A stretch of DNA of 64,000 bases from Campylobacter concisus (lineage in GTDB: Bacteria > Campylobacterota > Campylobacteria > Campylobacterales > Campylobacteraceae). Position numbers and translations under genes: made by a program. Under the pieces are notes generated by a model. The model saw only the letters and a list, made by a program, of their open reading frames with translations. It made no database searches and had not been told where the DNA came from. Shown here one piece after another: positions 55,275-63,706 of the stretch (the stretch's first letter is position 1; each line of letters opens with the position of its first letter). The stretch lies in assembly GCF_002913045.1 (NCBI RefSeq), contig NZ_PPAF01000035.1, forward strand, positions 558,001 through 622,000, read 5' to 3'.

Positions 55275-55817
55275 TTAGTTTGCTACACTGACCATAGCTG
55301 GGCGTAAAACCCTACCATTTATCATATAGCCTTTTTGCAAAGCTTGTACGATTTGACCACTCTGCTTCTCCTCGCTATCGACCCTTAAAACAGCATTATG
55401 CACGCTTGGATCAAACTCAGTATCAGTTGGTATCTCGCTTACGCCATGCTTTACAAAGCATTTTTTAAACTGATTTATAGTTATCAAAATGCCCTCTTTG
55501 ATCTTTTTAGCAAATTCATCATCTTCTGGATCAAAATTTGCAGCGATCTCAAGAGCATCGATGACTGGCAGCAAGTCCCTAGCAAATTTCTCATTTGCAT
55601 AGTTTGCAACGTCCGTTTTCTCTTTTTCATAACGCTTTTTGATATTTTCAAACTCAGCATTTGCTCTATAATATTTATCAGTTATTTCTCCGAGCTCTTT
55701 TTCAAGTTTTTCAACCTTAGAAATATCGCCAAGTGCGTCCAAATTTACGCTATCACTAGCTAGTTCTTGCACAGGCTCAACCTCAGGTAGGTTTTGCTCT
55801 TTTACCTCTTCGCTCAC
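55275..55817 (-). CDS. grpE: Nucleotide exchange factor GrpE
   Basis: This 180-residue protein has an acidic N-terminus, then a long helix (KYYRANAEFENIKKRYEKEKTDVANYANEKFARDLLPVIDALEIA). The C-terminal beta domain has LITINQFKKCFVKHGVSEIPTD and ALQKGYMINGRVLRPAMVSVA. It promotes ADP release from DnaK. It overlaps hrcA by four bases and precedes dnaK, the typical order in this genus. Confidence 0.95.
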   Translation of the reverse strand: MSEEVKEQNLPEVEPVQELASDSVNLDALGDISKVEKLEKELGEITDKYYRANAEFENIKKRYEKEKTDVANYANEKFARDLLPVIDALEIAANFDPEDDEFAKKIKEGILITINQFKKCFVKHGVSEIPTDTEFDPSVHNAVLRVDSEEKQSGQIVQALQKGYMINGRVLRPAMVSVAN

Positions 55818-56608
55818 GCAGCCTCCTTTATTAGATTTATAAATTTTACATAGTCAGTATAAATACTGCCAGCACAGATCATCTGTGCTTCGTTACCAAG
55901 ATAGTTTGCGCTAAATTTGAGCCCCATAAAATTTTCATCAAACATAGGAGAAAATGTAAGTTTTTCATCCATTTGCAGACTAAAACTTGGGTCAAAAACC
56001 ATCTTAAAACGTCTATCCTTAAACATATCAAAGGCTAAAATTTCATTTTCTTGGAAGTAAATTTTAGTCCTTTTAAGCTCTCTTATTTTGCTTTTCAGTT
56101 CACTTAAACCAACTTGAGAGCAGATAAGCTCAAGCTTGTTTAAACCAACTCCTACAAGATTACTTAAAAATTTATACATCCTGGCATCAAATTTAATAAC
56201 GATCTCATCTTCACCAAAATTTAAGATCATATATCTATCATTTAAATTTAAAATTTCTAGCAATTCATTATCAATTGTGCCAAAAATCATACAATAAAGC
56301 TCAAATTCATCGCATAACTTTTTCAGTTCTTCGGCATCATTTATCTCTAAATTTATATCGCTTATAGCAAAAATTTCACTCCAATATCTTCTCATCGCAG
56401 CAATTGTCGGTATCCGACCGCCACTAATGTGGAGCTTTGTAATCTCGCCCTCATCTGAAAGCTTTTTGAAATAAACGCGTATCGTAGAAGCCGGAATAGC
56501 CGCGCTCATACGAGAGCCAAGCTCGTTTGAACCAATAGGCATATTATCTTGTAAATAAGCCTCGATGATAGAATTTAGTATCAAATCACGTTTATTTGTT
56601 TTACTCAC
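55814..56608 (-). CDS. hrcA: Heat-shock repressor HrcA
   Basis: This 264-residue repressor of class I heat-shock genes has the winged-helix N-terminus KRDLILNSIIEAYLQDNMPIGSNELGSRM followed by IPASTIRVYFKKLSDEGEITKLHISGGRIPT. A divergent C-terminal GAF-like domain follows, as in epsilonproteobacterial HrcA. I chose the GTG at 56608 with AAAGAG upstream. A GTG three codons earlier lies inside the CIRCE element and is an alternative. HrcA binds CIRCE, and its activity is usually set by GroEL availability. Confidence 0.85.
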   Translation of the reverse strand: MSKTNKRDLILNSIIEAYLQDNMPIGSNELGSRMSAAIPASTIRVYFKKLSDEGEITKLHISGGRIPTIAAMRRYWSEIFAISDINLEINDAEELKKLCDEFELYCMIFGTIDNELLEILNLNDRYMILNFGEDEIVIKFDARMYKFLSNLVGVGLNKLELICSQVGLSELKSKIRELKRTKIYFQENEILAFDMFKDRRFKMVFDPSFSLQMDEKLTFSPMFDENFMGLKFSANYLGNEAQMICAGSIYTDYVKFINLIKEAA

Positions 56609-56610
56609 TT

Positions 56611-56637
56611 TTAGCACTCTTTCTTTTTAATTGCTAA
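56611..56637 (-). promoter_or_regulatory. CIRCE-like operator of the hrcA-grpE-dnaK operon
   Basis: TTAGCACTC-N9-AATTGCTAA matches the CIRCE inverted repeat (TTAGCACTC-N9-GAGTGCTAA) with a perfect left arm and seven of nine matches in the right arm. In the direction of transcription the perfect arm is the downstream one. It ends two bases before the chosen hrcA start codon, so HrcA bound here would cover the translation start region. Confidence 0.8.
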
Positions 56638-56955
56638 GTGGATTATACAACTTTAGTTTATCAATGTCAAGTATTTAAGTTAAAATAATTTATTTATATA
56701 TATTTAGTCTATATAACTAAGCTTTTTTAATATTAATTGCATAAGCCTTTCCGAAAATAAAATTACAAAAAAACAATTAAACAAACTTAAAAATTTTTAT
56801 ATTACCTCTATGTTCTAATATTTTTATACGTTTTTACGTATTAATATAATGTTTTATAGTATAATATATAATATATTTTAATTTATTTATACGTATTACT
56901 ATTATTTATATATTATTTTATGTATATTTAATAAAATAATCCGTATAATACTTTA
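56638..56955. repeat. Very AT-rich gap with ACGTATT-type repeats
   Basis: These 318 bases lie between the CIRCE element and a small HTH gene and hold no convincing gene. The right half has recurring related motifs: TATACG at 56825-56830, TACGTATTAA at 56835-56844, TATACGTATTAC at 56888-56899 and CGTATAATAC at 56942-56951. Their spacing before the HTH gene suggests operators. The left half contains the hrcA promoter region and otherwise nothing I can name. Confidence 0.45.
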
Positions 56956-57201
56956 ATGATTGAAACAAGTGATATATTTAATTTGCTTCATAATGCAGTT
57001 GAGGCAAAAAATATCGGTAAGAAAATTTCACAAGCAAAAATGGCAGAAGAGCTTGGTGTACCAATGAGAACATATCAAGATTGGAGGCTTGGCAACTCAA
57101 AGCCGCAAGCTGCTGCTGCGGTTTGTAAATTGCTTTGTGAGCTTGACGACGATGAAATATTATTTGTTATCAATAAGATGAGAAAGTTGTTAGGAAAATA
57201 G
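56956..57201 (+). CDS. Small XRE-type helix-turn-helix regulator
   Basis: This 81-residue protein has a lambda-repressor-like HTH: KKISQAKMAEELGVPMRTYQDWRLGNSKPQAAAAVCKLL (about 22-60). A short C-terminal helix follows (DDDEILFVINKMRKLLG). It resembles phage or plasmid repressors and HTH antitoxins in size. It starts right after the repeat-bearing AT-rich gap, which may contain its operators. It is followed without a gap by a 57-residue basic ORF. No ribosome-binding site is obvious before the ATG. Confidence 0.7.
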   Translation: MIETSDIFNLLHNAVEAKNIGKKISQAKMAEELGVPMRTYQDWRLGNSKPQAAAAVCKLLCELDDDEILFVINKMRKLLGK

Positions 57202-57375
57202 ATGGAAAATTTGACACAAAAAGAGAGAATCGACCTTGAGAGCGTGTTCGCAGCTATCTGCACTAAGAAAGAGCCTAAATTTTTAGGTTTCTATAAAGAC
57301 TTCTACTCGAGTGCAATTTTAAAATTTTACGTAGTTAAAGACAGAATTAAAAAAATAAAAATCAAGAAAAATTAG
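57202..57375 (+). CDS. Small basic protein (57 residues) paired with the HTH gene
   Basis: An ATG directly after the HTH stop codon (TAG-ATG) opens a frame starting ENLTQKERIDLESVFAAICT. It continues FLGFYKDFYSSAILKFYVVK and ends in a Lys/Ile-rich tail. GGAAA lies eight bases upstream. No family is recognised. The C-terminal third is strongly basic. Adjacency without a gap suggests co-translation with the HTH gene. Confidence 0.5.
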   Translation: MENLTQKERIDLESVFAAICTKKEPKFLGFYKDFYSSAILKFYVVKDRIKKIKIKKN

Positions 57376-57480
57376 TTTTATATTATTTGAGTAGAAAAAT
57401 ATTTTTTGCTGCATTTAAAGATTAATAATTTAGATAAATTCTCCTTAAATATTGACTCTATTTAAAGAGAATTTGCCGAC

Positions 57481-58194
57481 TTATTTCTTGCCAAATTTAG
57501 CTAGCGCTCTTTGGTAGTCCTCTTCACTATCGATGCCGATACTTTGGCTCTCAACTTCTAGCATCGCTATCTTTTTACCATTTTCTAAAGCACGAAGCTG
57601 CTCGAGCTTTTCGGTATTTTCAAGGCTTGAAGCAGCAAGAACGCAAAACTCTTTTAGGCTCTTTACGCTGTATCCGTAAATGCCAAGGTGAGCCTTATAA
57701 CTTTTACACTCGCTTCTGTTAAATGGTATCCTAGATCTTGAAAAGTAAAGTGCATAGCCTTCAAAATCAGTCACTACTTTGACTAAATTTTTATCATCTG
57801 CAAACTCATCGTCCATCTTTTTATAGCAAGAAAACATAAAGGCTTTTTCTTTGTTTTGCTCGCAAAATGCCCTAAATTTAGCGATATTTTCAGGCTCGAT
57901 AAATGGCTCATCAGCCTGAACATTTATGATGATCTCGCTCTCATTTAGCCCCAGAATTTGCGTTGCTTCGTTTATCCTGTCAGTGCCACTTTGATGATCT
58001 TTGCTAGTTAGCACCGCTTTTATACCGTGAGCTTTGGCGATATCCAGCACACTTTGCTCATCCACCGCAACCACCACATTATCCACACCACTTACTCTAA
58101 GAGCCGTTGCCACAAACATTGGCACGCCATTTATCTCTTTTAAAATTTTGTTACTAAACCTTGTTGAGGCAAGGCGGGCTGGTATAATTATCAT
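57481..58194 (-). CDS. kdsB: 3-deoxy-manno-octulosonate cytidylyltransferase
   Basis: This 237-residue enzyme activates KDO as CMP-KDO for lipopolysaccharide inner core synthesis. It starts IIIPARLASTRFSNKILKEINGVPMFV, and has TSKDHQSGTDRINEA and IINVQADEPFIEP. I chose the ATG at 58194, which overlaps the thrC stop in an ATGA, over a GTG-type start eight codons earlier. It is the last gene of the nadE-to-kdsB unit. Confidence 0.95.
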   Translation of the reverse strand: MIIIPARLASTRFSNKILKEINGVPMFVATALRVSGVDNVVVAVDEQSVLDIAKAHGIKAVLTSKDHQSGTDRINEATQILGLNESEIIINVQADEPFIEPENIAKFRAFCEQNKEKAFMFSCYKKMDDEFADDKNLVKVVTDFEGYALYFSRSRIPFNRSECKSYKAHLGIYGYSVKSLKEFCVLAASSLENTEKLEQLRALENGKKIAMLEVESQSIGIDSEEDYQRALAKFGKK

Positions 58195-59654
58195 CGCTCG
58201 ATCCATTCTAGGACGCACTTTTCGATCTCGTCCTCTTTTATGATATTTTTGTGTAAAATTTTCGCGCTAAATAGCGAATTTATTGAACTTGGTACGCTGT
58301 CATTTAAGATTTTAGCGGTCTTTGCCAGCGCATCTTTTTCATCTTTTGTATCTTTGATCTGGCACGCTTTGATCATGCTTGGCGTAAATTTCACCCAATG
58401 TGCAGTCGATGTTATGACGTTTATGCAGCTAGCATCCACCATCTTAAAGCAAGTAGCTGTATGCGGATCGATCGCGTAGCCGTCCTTTGCGAGCTTTGCA
58501 ATGTATGCCTCGCACTCTTTATCTTCGCACCAGCTAGCCTCAAAGTCCTCTTTTAGCGCTTCAAGCTCTTGCTTACTAAGGTTATAAAATTTATTTTTAG
58601 CTAGGCTTTGCATGAGTTCATTGGTTCTAACGCTACCAAATTTATCAAACAGCAAGCGCTCGACGTTTGAGCTGATCAATATATCCATTGCTGGGCTTAT
58701 CGTCTTAACCAGCTTTTTATCTCTTAAGTCATAAACGCCGGTGGTGAAAAACTGCGTCAAGATGTTGTTTGCATTTGAGGCGATCTTGATCTTGCCGATC
58801 TTTGCGCCCATTTTTTTAGCGTAATACGCCCCAAGAGCGTTGCCAAAATTTCCGCTTGGCACGATAATGTCAAAGCTCTCGTTTGCCTTAAGCGCCTTTT
58901 GTTTTAACAAATTTGCGTAAGCGTAGGCGTGGTAGATGATCTGAAAGAGAATTCTGCCAAAATTTACCGAGTTTGCCGCGCTTAGTTTAAGGCGCTTTTT
59001 CTTAAGCTCGGCCTTAAATTTATCATTTGCAAGCAGCGTTTTTAGCGCTCTTTGAGCGTCGTCAAAGTCACCTTTTATGCCAAAAACCTTTAAATTTTCA
59101 CCCTGCATGGTCTGCATTTGCAGCTTTTGAACCTCGCTCGTGCCGCCATCTGGATAGAGGCAGACGACCTTGATATTTTCATCGTTTGCAAAGGTTTGAA
59201 GTGTCGCAGGGCCCGTGTCACCGCTAGTTGCGCACATAATAAGATATCTTTCGCCTCTCTCTTTTGCTAGCTGGCTAAGCAGCGAGCCAAAGGGCTGAAG
59301 CGCCATATCCTTAAATGCCCTAGTTGGGCCGTGATAGAGCTCATTTACGTATAAATTTTTATCTATTTTTTTAAAAATGACTGGATGCTTTGGATCGTCA
59401 AAACTCGCGTATCTCTTAACCGCCTTTTTGAAAAACGCCTCTGGCACATCAAATTTAAATAGTGATATGATATAAAGTGCGAGTTTCTCGTAGCTTAATT
59501 GTGAGAGCTCTTGCCACTTTGATTTTGTTATTTTTGGAAGCTTTTTTGGCGCGTAAAGTCCGCCGTGAGCAGAGCTTGGGCTAAGCATAGCTGTGCTTAA
59601 ATTTACATTTTTTATCTTTTCATCTTTTACACTTCTTGTCGGTGTTAGTCTCAT
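58191..59654 (-). CDS. thrC: Threonine synthase
   Basis: This 487-residue PLP enzyme converts O-phosphohomoserine to threonine. Motifs include LYHGPTRAFKDMALQPFGSLL with the PLP lysine (AFKDMALQ), CATSGDTGPATLQTF, AANSVNFGRILFQIIYH and VPSGNFGNALGAYYAKKMG. I chose the ATG at 59654, which overlaps the cutA stop (ATGA). A longer in-frame start would lie well inside cutA. Confidence 0.95.
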   Translation of the reverse strand: MRLTPTRSVKDEKIKNVNLSTAMLSPSSAHGGLYAPKKLPKITKSKWQELSQLSYEKLALYIISLFKFDVPEAFFKKAVKRYASFDDPKHPVIFKKIDKNLYVNELYHGPTRAFKDMALQPFGSLLSQLAKERGERYLIMCATSGDTGPATLQTFANDENIKVVCLYPDGGTSEVQKLQMQTMQGENLKVFGIKGDFDDAQRALKTLLANDKFKAELKKKRLKLSAANSVNFGRILFQIIYHAYAYANLLKQKALKANESFDIIVPSGNFGNALGAYYAKKMGAKIGKIKIASNANNILTQFFTTGVYDLRDKKLVKTISPAMDILISSNVERLLFDKFGSVRTNELMQSLAKNKFYNLSKQELEALKEDFEASWCEDKECEAYIAKLAKDGYAIDPHTATCFKMVDASCINVITSTAHWVKFTPSMIKACQIKDTKDEKDALAKTAKILNDSVPSSINSLFSAKILHKNIIKEDEIEKCVLEWIER

Positions 59655-59965
59655 TTTTTGCCTTTTTTGGTTGATTTTTTTATCCAAGTTTCATACTTTT
59701 TAAATACCTCTTTTGGCTTAAGTGCCAAGATTTCTGGGGTTTCGTAGCTGTGGTGCTTTCTTATAAATTTAGCTACTTTTTTAAATTTCGCGTCCGTTTT
59801 TATGAGTAAAATTTGCTCTTTTTCACCAAAAAGCTCCTTTTGCCAAAGATAAATGCTTTTTGTGCTAAAGCTACTCACACAAGCTGCAAGGTTTTTTTTT
59901 ACGAGCTTTTTACTTAGTTTTTTTGCCTCTTTTTTCTTTGCGACCGAGGTGATTAAAATTCTCAT
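59651..59965 (-). CDS. cutA: CutA1-family divalent-cation tolerance protein
   Basis: This 104-residue protein begins ILITSVAKKKEAKKLSKKLVKKNLAACVSSF and has SIYLWQKELFGEKEQILLIKTD and HHSYETPEILALKPK, the conserved CutA1 blocks. Family members form very stable trimers that bind metals; the physiological role is unsettled. The protein is unusually lysine-rich at both ends. It lies 50 bases after lpxK and overlaps thrC by four bases. Confidence 0.9.
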   Translation of the reverse strand: MRILITSVAKKKEAKKLSKKLVKKNLAACVSSFSTKSIYLWQKELFGEKEQILLIKTDAKFKKVAKFIRKHHSYETPEILALKPKEVFKKYETWIKKSTKKGKK

Positions 59966-60015
59966 TTTGATCTAAATTTTCCTTTAAGAAAGTGGCTCAT
60001 TATAACAAACTGGGC

Positions 60016-60936
60016 TTAAATTTGTCGCTCTAAAACCTTTTTAAACTCTTCACTTAGCGTAACTTCAAGCGTTATAAGCGATACTCTCAGCCCAAAGTCC
60101 TTTGCCTTTACATAGTCCTTTTGCGTCATCAAAAGCGAGGCTGCATCATATCTTTTTAAAATCTCTTCTAACTCATCTTTTGAAAAATCATAATGGTCAG
60201 GGAAAAAGACCTGTCCCACACACTCGCTAAAAAACGCTTCAAGGCGGGCTGGGTTTGCTATGGCGGTAACTAGAACCATTTTTTCACTTTTATTTAAAAT
60301 TTCACTCTTTCTGAAATGAGTTTGCCCTTCGATCGCCACAAAATCAGCAAATTTATAAAAGCTAAATGGATATCTATAAGCCCCGCTTGGTAAGCAAAAT
60401 TTTAGTCTTGGCTCTGGGTTTGGGCGTACTAGAATGTCAAATTTGACTATGTCGAATTTAGAAAATCCGTCATCCAGTAAGATATACTTTGCACCTTGCT
60501 CTTTGGCATATTTTATAGCTACTTTCCTATCTTCGCTTACTATCACATTTGCGTTTTTAAGACTTGTGGCATATATCATCGCCTCATCGCCACTTGCTGT
60601 TACGTCAAGTAAAATTTCGCCATTTCGAGCGACAACTTGCATGCCTTTGCTTTTTCTTTTATAGCCTCTAAGAATGATAAAAGCGCCCTCGTAATTTTTA
60701 GCAATTGCCACGCAAAGTGGAGTCTTCCCGCTTCCTCCTAGAGTTAAATTTCCAACGCTTATTACCTTTATGCCAAAGTCTATTTTTCTAGCAGTAAATT
60801 TCTTAAGAACAACAATAAGAAAATAGATAAAACTTAATGGCAAAAGTAAAAATGCTAGTAAAATTTGAAAGAAATTTGGGCGAAAAAAATATTCATTCGC
60901 CCAAGTATGCAAGAAAATATTTAATTTCTTAAACAC
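60016..60936 (-). CDS. lpxK: Tetraacyldisaccharide 4'-kinase
   Basis: This 306-residue inner-membrane kinase phosphorylates the lipid A precursor at the 4' position. It has an N-terminal membrane helix (about 21-45), the P-loop [21 protein letters not shown] (about 59-79), the acidic DDGFSKFDI and late TQKDYVKA. Length is typical. It overlaps the DegT-family gene by eight bases. C. jejuni has lpxK directly between nadE and thrC, without the DegT and CutA genes, as far as I recall. Confidence 0.92.
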   Translation of the reverse strand: MFKKLNIFLHTWANEYFFRPNFFQILLAFLLLPLSFIYFLIVVLKKFTARKIDFGIKVISVGNLTLGGSGKTPLCVAIAKNYEGAFIILRGYKRKSKGMQVVARNGEILLDVTASGDEAMIYATSLKNANVIVSEDRKVAIKYAKEQGAKYILLDDGFSKFDIVKFDILVRPNPEPRLKFCLPSGAYRYPFSFYKFADFVAIEGQTHFRKSEILNKSEKMVLVTAIANPARLEAFFSECVGQVFFPDHYDFSKDELEEILKRYDAASLLMTQKDYVKAKDFGLRVSLITLEVTLSEEFKKVLERQI

Positions 60937-62059
60937 GAGTTTTAGAAATTTCTTTTACTTTGTTGCAGATGTATTGCACTTCTTCATCGCTCAGACTATG
61001 ATAAATAGGCAATGACAACACTTGCTGATAATTTTTTAAAGCATTTGGAAAATCATTTACTTTAAGCGAGTATTTGTTTTTATAATAACTTAGTAAATGT
61101 ATCGGTATGTAGTGCAATGATGTGTGAATTCCGTGCTCCAAAAGCTCTCTAGCAAAGCCGTCACGATTTTTATTTATCTTAATAATATACTGAGTATAAA
61201 TGTGCTCGCGTTTCTTAACAGGGATTGTTATATTGTGGCACTCACCAAGCTCTTTATCATAAATTTTTGCGATCTCTTGTCTTCTTTGTATGAGCTTATC
61301 TGTTCTTTCTAGCTGCGCAATAGAAAATGCTGCATTTATCGAGTTTATATCATACTTTAAGCCAATATCAACGACATCATAAATATAACTCAAGCTACCA
61401 AATTTATCAATGCCATTTACAAGAGCATAGTTGCGAAGTAGTTTTGCTCTTTTATAAATTTCCTCATCATTTGTCGTAAAAAATCCAACCGTTGATATAG
61501 GATTTTGTACACGCGAATGTGTCTGAAAGCATGACAAAAAGGAGTCTGAACCAACTTTTTTACCATTGTATGTTAGTCCCATACCACGATTTGCATCATC
61601 TAAAATTTTTACACCGTATTTCTCACAAACCGCCGTTATCTCATCCATCCTAGCACTTTGACCTGCGATATGAGAGATAAAAGCACATTTTAATTTTTTG
61701 TGATTTTGCTCTTTTAGCACTTTCTCAAGAGCGTCCGGGCAGATGTTAAAATCTTCTTCATCAACATCCACAAAAATAGGTTCAGCATCAAAATGTCTAA
61801 CAGCTTGTGCAATGCTAGGAAAAGCATTTATGGAGCAAATAACCTTATCTCCGCGTTTAGTGTCAAGCGCGCTTAGTGCCAAGTGATGTGCGGCTGCGAT
61901 ATTATTTGTGGTAACTACAAATTTTGCACCAAAATACTCTTTTAACTTCTCTTCAAATCTAGCAACGATATTAGTAGTATTTTCAGAGTGCAAAGCCTCT
62001 TCAATAAGCTCACTTTCACGCTCAGTGATAGTTGGTCTATAAAACGGAATCTCTCTCAT
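60929..62059 (-). CDS. DegT/DnrJ/EryC1-family protein lacking the PLP lysine
   Basis: This 376-residue protein has the fold-type I layout of sugar aminotransferases: [43 protein letters not shown], and [21 protein letters not shown] with the Asp that normally contacts the PLP ring. The segment that should carry the Schiff-base lysine (FSFHPxKNIT in relatives) reads [13 protein letters not shown], so the aligned position is Val184, flanked by Arg183 and Gln185. Ordinary transamination is unlikely. It lies between nadE and lpxK in one operon; the relative near C. jejuni alaS (Cj0505c) may be its ortholog. The function is unknown. Confidence 0.75.
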   Translation of the reverse strand: MREIPFYRPTITERESELIEEALHSENTTNIVARFEEKLKEYFGAKFVVTTNNIAAAHHLALSALDTKRGDKVICSINAFPSIAQAVRHFDAEPIFVDVDEEDFNICPDALEKVLKEQNHKKLKCAFISHIAGQSARMDEITAVCEKYGVKILDDANRGMGLTYNGKKVGSDSFLSCFQTHSRVQNPISTVGFFTTNDEEIYKRAKLLRNYALVNGIDKFGSLSYIYDVVDIGLKYDINSINAAFSIAQLERTDKLIQRRQEIAKIYDKELGECHNITIPVKKREHIYTQYIIKINKNRDGFARELLEHGIHTSLHYIPIHLLSYYKNKYSLKVNDFPNALKNYQQVLSLPIYHSLSDEEVQYICNKVKEISKTRV

Positions 62060-62069
62060 CTTTAATCCT

Positions 62070-62807
62070 TTAAATTTTCACTATCAACGGCATTTGTCGT
62101 TTAAACCTGTTTGAAACAACTCTATTTTCTATATCCGATACTGCTTTTAATCCAAACTTTTTGATGACTTGCTCCTTGTTATTTTCTAAATTTTCTAAAA
62201 TCTCATCAATAACAGCATAACTGTAACCTATGTCACCTTCGTCACTTTGACCATCCCACAAATCAGCCGAAGGTGCTTTGTTGATAAAATTTTTATCAAC
62301 CCCAAGATGTTTTGCAAATTCAAAAATTTCACTTTTGTAAAGCTCTCCGATAGGATTTATTGCACATGCTAAATCCCCAAATATCGTACCATATCCAAGC
62401 ATAAGCTCACTTTTGTTGCTTGTTCCGATAACTAGAGCGTTTATACTAGATGAATAATCATAAAGCAAGCTCATTCTAACTCTAGCTGCTAAATTCCCTT
62501 TTCTTAAATTGCTTAAATTTACATCTATCGTTTCGTAAAAGGCATTTAAAATACCCTCTATGGATAAAACCTTATATTTTATATTTAGTTTTTCGCATAA
62601 ATTTAAGGCATCGTCCATATTTTGTCTGTTTGATGATGCTGTTGGCATGATGAGTGCATGAGTTTCATTTGGTTTTGCTCTTGCACACAAAGTCGCTACC
62701 ACAGCAGAATCAATACCTCCACTAACACCCAACAACAAATTTTTATCTTTAGTTTTATCTTTTAAGCTAAAAACTAAAGTTTCTTCGATCTTTTGATACT
62801 CCTTCAT
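62070..62807 (-). CDS. nadE: NH3-dependent NAD+ synthetase
   Basis: This 245-residue enzyme makes NAD+ from deamido-NAD+, ATP and ammonia. It has the ATP-binding LLGVSGGIDSAVVATLCARA, the VIGTSNKSELMLGYGTIFGD block and the late PSADLWDGQSDEGDIGYSY. The glutaminase domain is absent, so it uses free ammonia. I chose the ATG at 62807 after AAAGGAAG, over a TTG eleven codons earlier. It heads the minus-strand unit down to kdsB. Confidence 0.94.
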   Translation of the reverse strand: MKEYQKIEETLVFSLKDKTKDKNLLLGVSGGIDSAVVATLCARAKPNETHALIMPTASSNRQNMDDALNLCEKLNIKYKVLSIEGILNAFYETIDVNLSNLRKGNLAARVRMSLLYDYSSSINALVIGTSNKSELMLGYGTIFGDLACAINPIGELYKSEIFEFAKHLGVDKNFINKAPSADLWDGQSDEGDIGYSYAVIDEILENLENNKEQVIKKFGLKAVSDIENRVVSNRFKRQMPLIVKI

Positions 62808-62927
62808 TCTTCCTTTGCCTAGATTTGCTTCCTTTTGCAAAAATTATACTAAGTAAATTTAAAATTTTTCTTTAAGTTTAAGTAAAAAGATGTAAAATTT
62901 TAAGAAATAATAAATTTAAGGTAAAAA

Positions 62928-63530
62928 ATGAGAGTAATGCACAAAAGTTTTGGAGATTTTGGCACTAATTGTTACATCATTACAAAAAATAGCTCATCTA
63001 TAGTGATAGATCCAGGAGACGGGGCAAAAGAATGGGTTTTACAAAATGCTAAAAATTTAAAAGCTATCCTTTGCACTCACGGGCATTTTGATCATATTTT
63101 TGATGCTGGTGAATTAAAAGATGAGCTAGAAGTTCCAGTTTATATTAACAAATTTGATGCTTTCATGTGTGAGAGTGATATTTTTGGTTATATGAAAAGT
63201 ACTTTTACTCCAGATGTTTTGGTTGATAATGATGAAAATTTTAACGTTGATGATTTTTGTATTAAATTTCATCATTTTCCAGGACATACACCAGGCTGCT
63301 CGATGATAGAGATAGATGACGCGATGTTTAGTGGGGATTTTTTATTTAGAGGAAGCATAGGACGCTGGGATTTTCCTTTTTCAGACAAAAATGAAATGTT
63401 AAAAAGCCTAGAAAAGTGTAAAAATTTAAAAGGCAACTTCACACTTTATCCAGGACACGGAGAAAGTAGTACACTAGAGGTCGAGCAAAACGATATTGAT
63501 TATTGGATAGGTATAGTAAAAAATAGCTAA
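62928..63530 (+). CDS. Metallo-beta-lactamase-fold hydrolase (glyoxalase II-like)
   Basis: This 200-residue protein has the MBL metal-binding motif CTHGHFDHIFDAG (HxHxDH), the later histidine in HHFPGHTPGCSMIE, an Asp in FSGDFLFRGSIGR and a final His in YPGHGESS. It belongs to the small GloB-like group that hydrolyses thioesters. The substrate is not certain. It is divergent from nadE, and C. jejuni Cj0809c has the same position. Confidence 0.85.
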   Translation: MRVMHKSFGDFGTNCYIITKNSSSIVIDPGDGAKEWVLQNAKNLKAILCTHGHFDHIFDAGELKDELEVPVYINKFDAFMCESDIFGYMKSTFTPDVLVDNDENFNVDDFCIKFHHFPGHTPGCSMIEIDDAMFSGDFLFRGSIGRWDFPFSDKNEMLKSLEKCKNLKGNFTLYPGHGESSTLEVEQNDIDYWIGIVKNS

Positions 63531-63674
63531 AAATTTTGGTGGTATTAATTTCAAATTTCAAGGTTCTAGAATACACTTAATCACTATTAAAAATTTATAT
63601 TTTTTATAAAGCTAAAAGTCAATCAAAAAGGGTAGAGAAATTTTATATGGGATCTATTTTAAATGTTTGAAAAG

Positions 63675-63698
63675 ATCCGAGCGAAAACTCGCTCGGAT
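63675..63698 (-). terminator. Hairpin terminator of the porin gene
   Basis: ATCCGAGCGA and TCGCTCGGAT form a perfect ten-base-pair stem around a four-base loop. On the minus strand CTTTTC follows. It lies eight bases past the porin stop codon. Confidence 0.8.
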
Positions 63699-63706
63699 AT
63701 AATGTT

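Noticed and set aside
55398-55763. 121-residue plus-strand frame opposite grpE
   Set aside because: It is the reverse shadow of a well-conserved grpE; the hydrophobic and cysteine content is the usual artefact of antisense reading, and there is no ribosome-binding site.
56638-56955. Replication origin or CRISPR leader in the AT-rich gap
   Set aside because: The ACGTATT-type motifs are few, irregular and not DnaA boxes, and there are no regular repeats with spacers.
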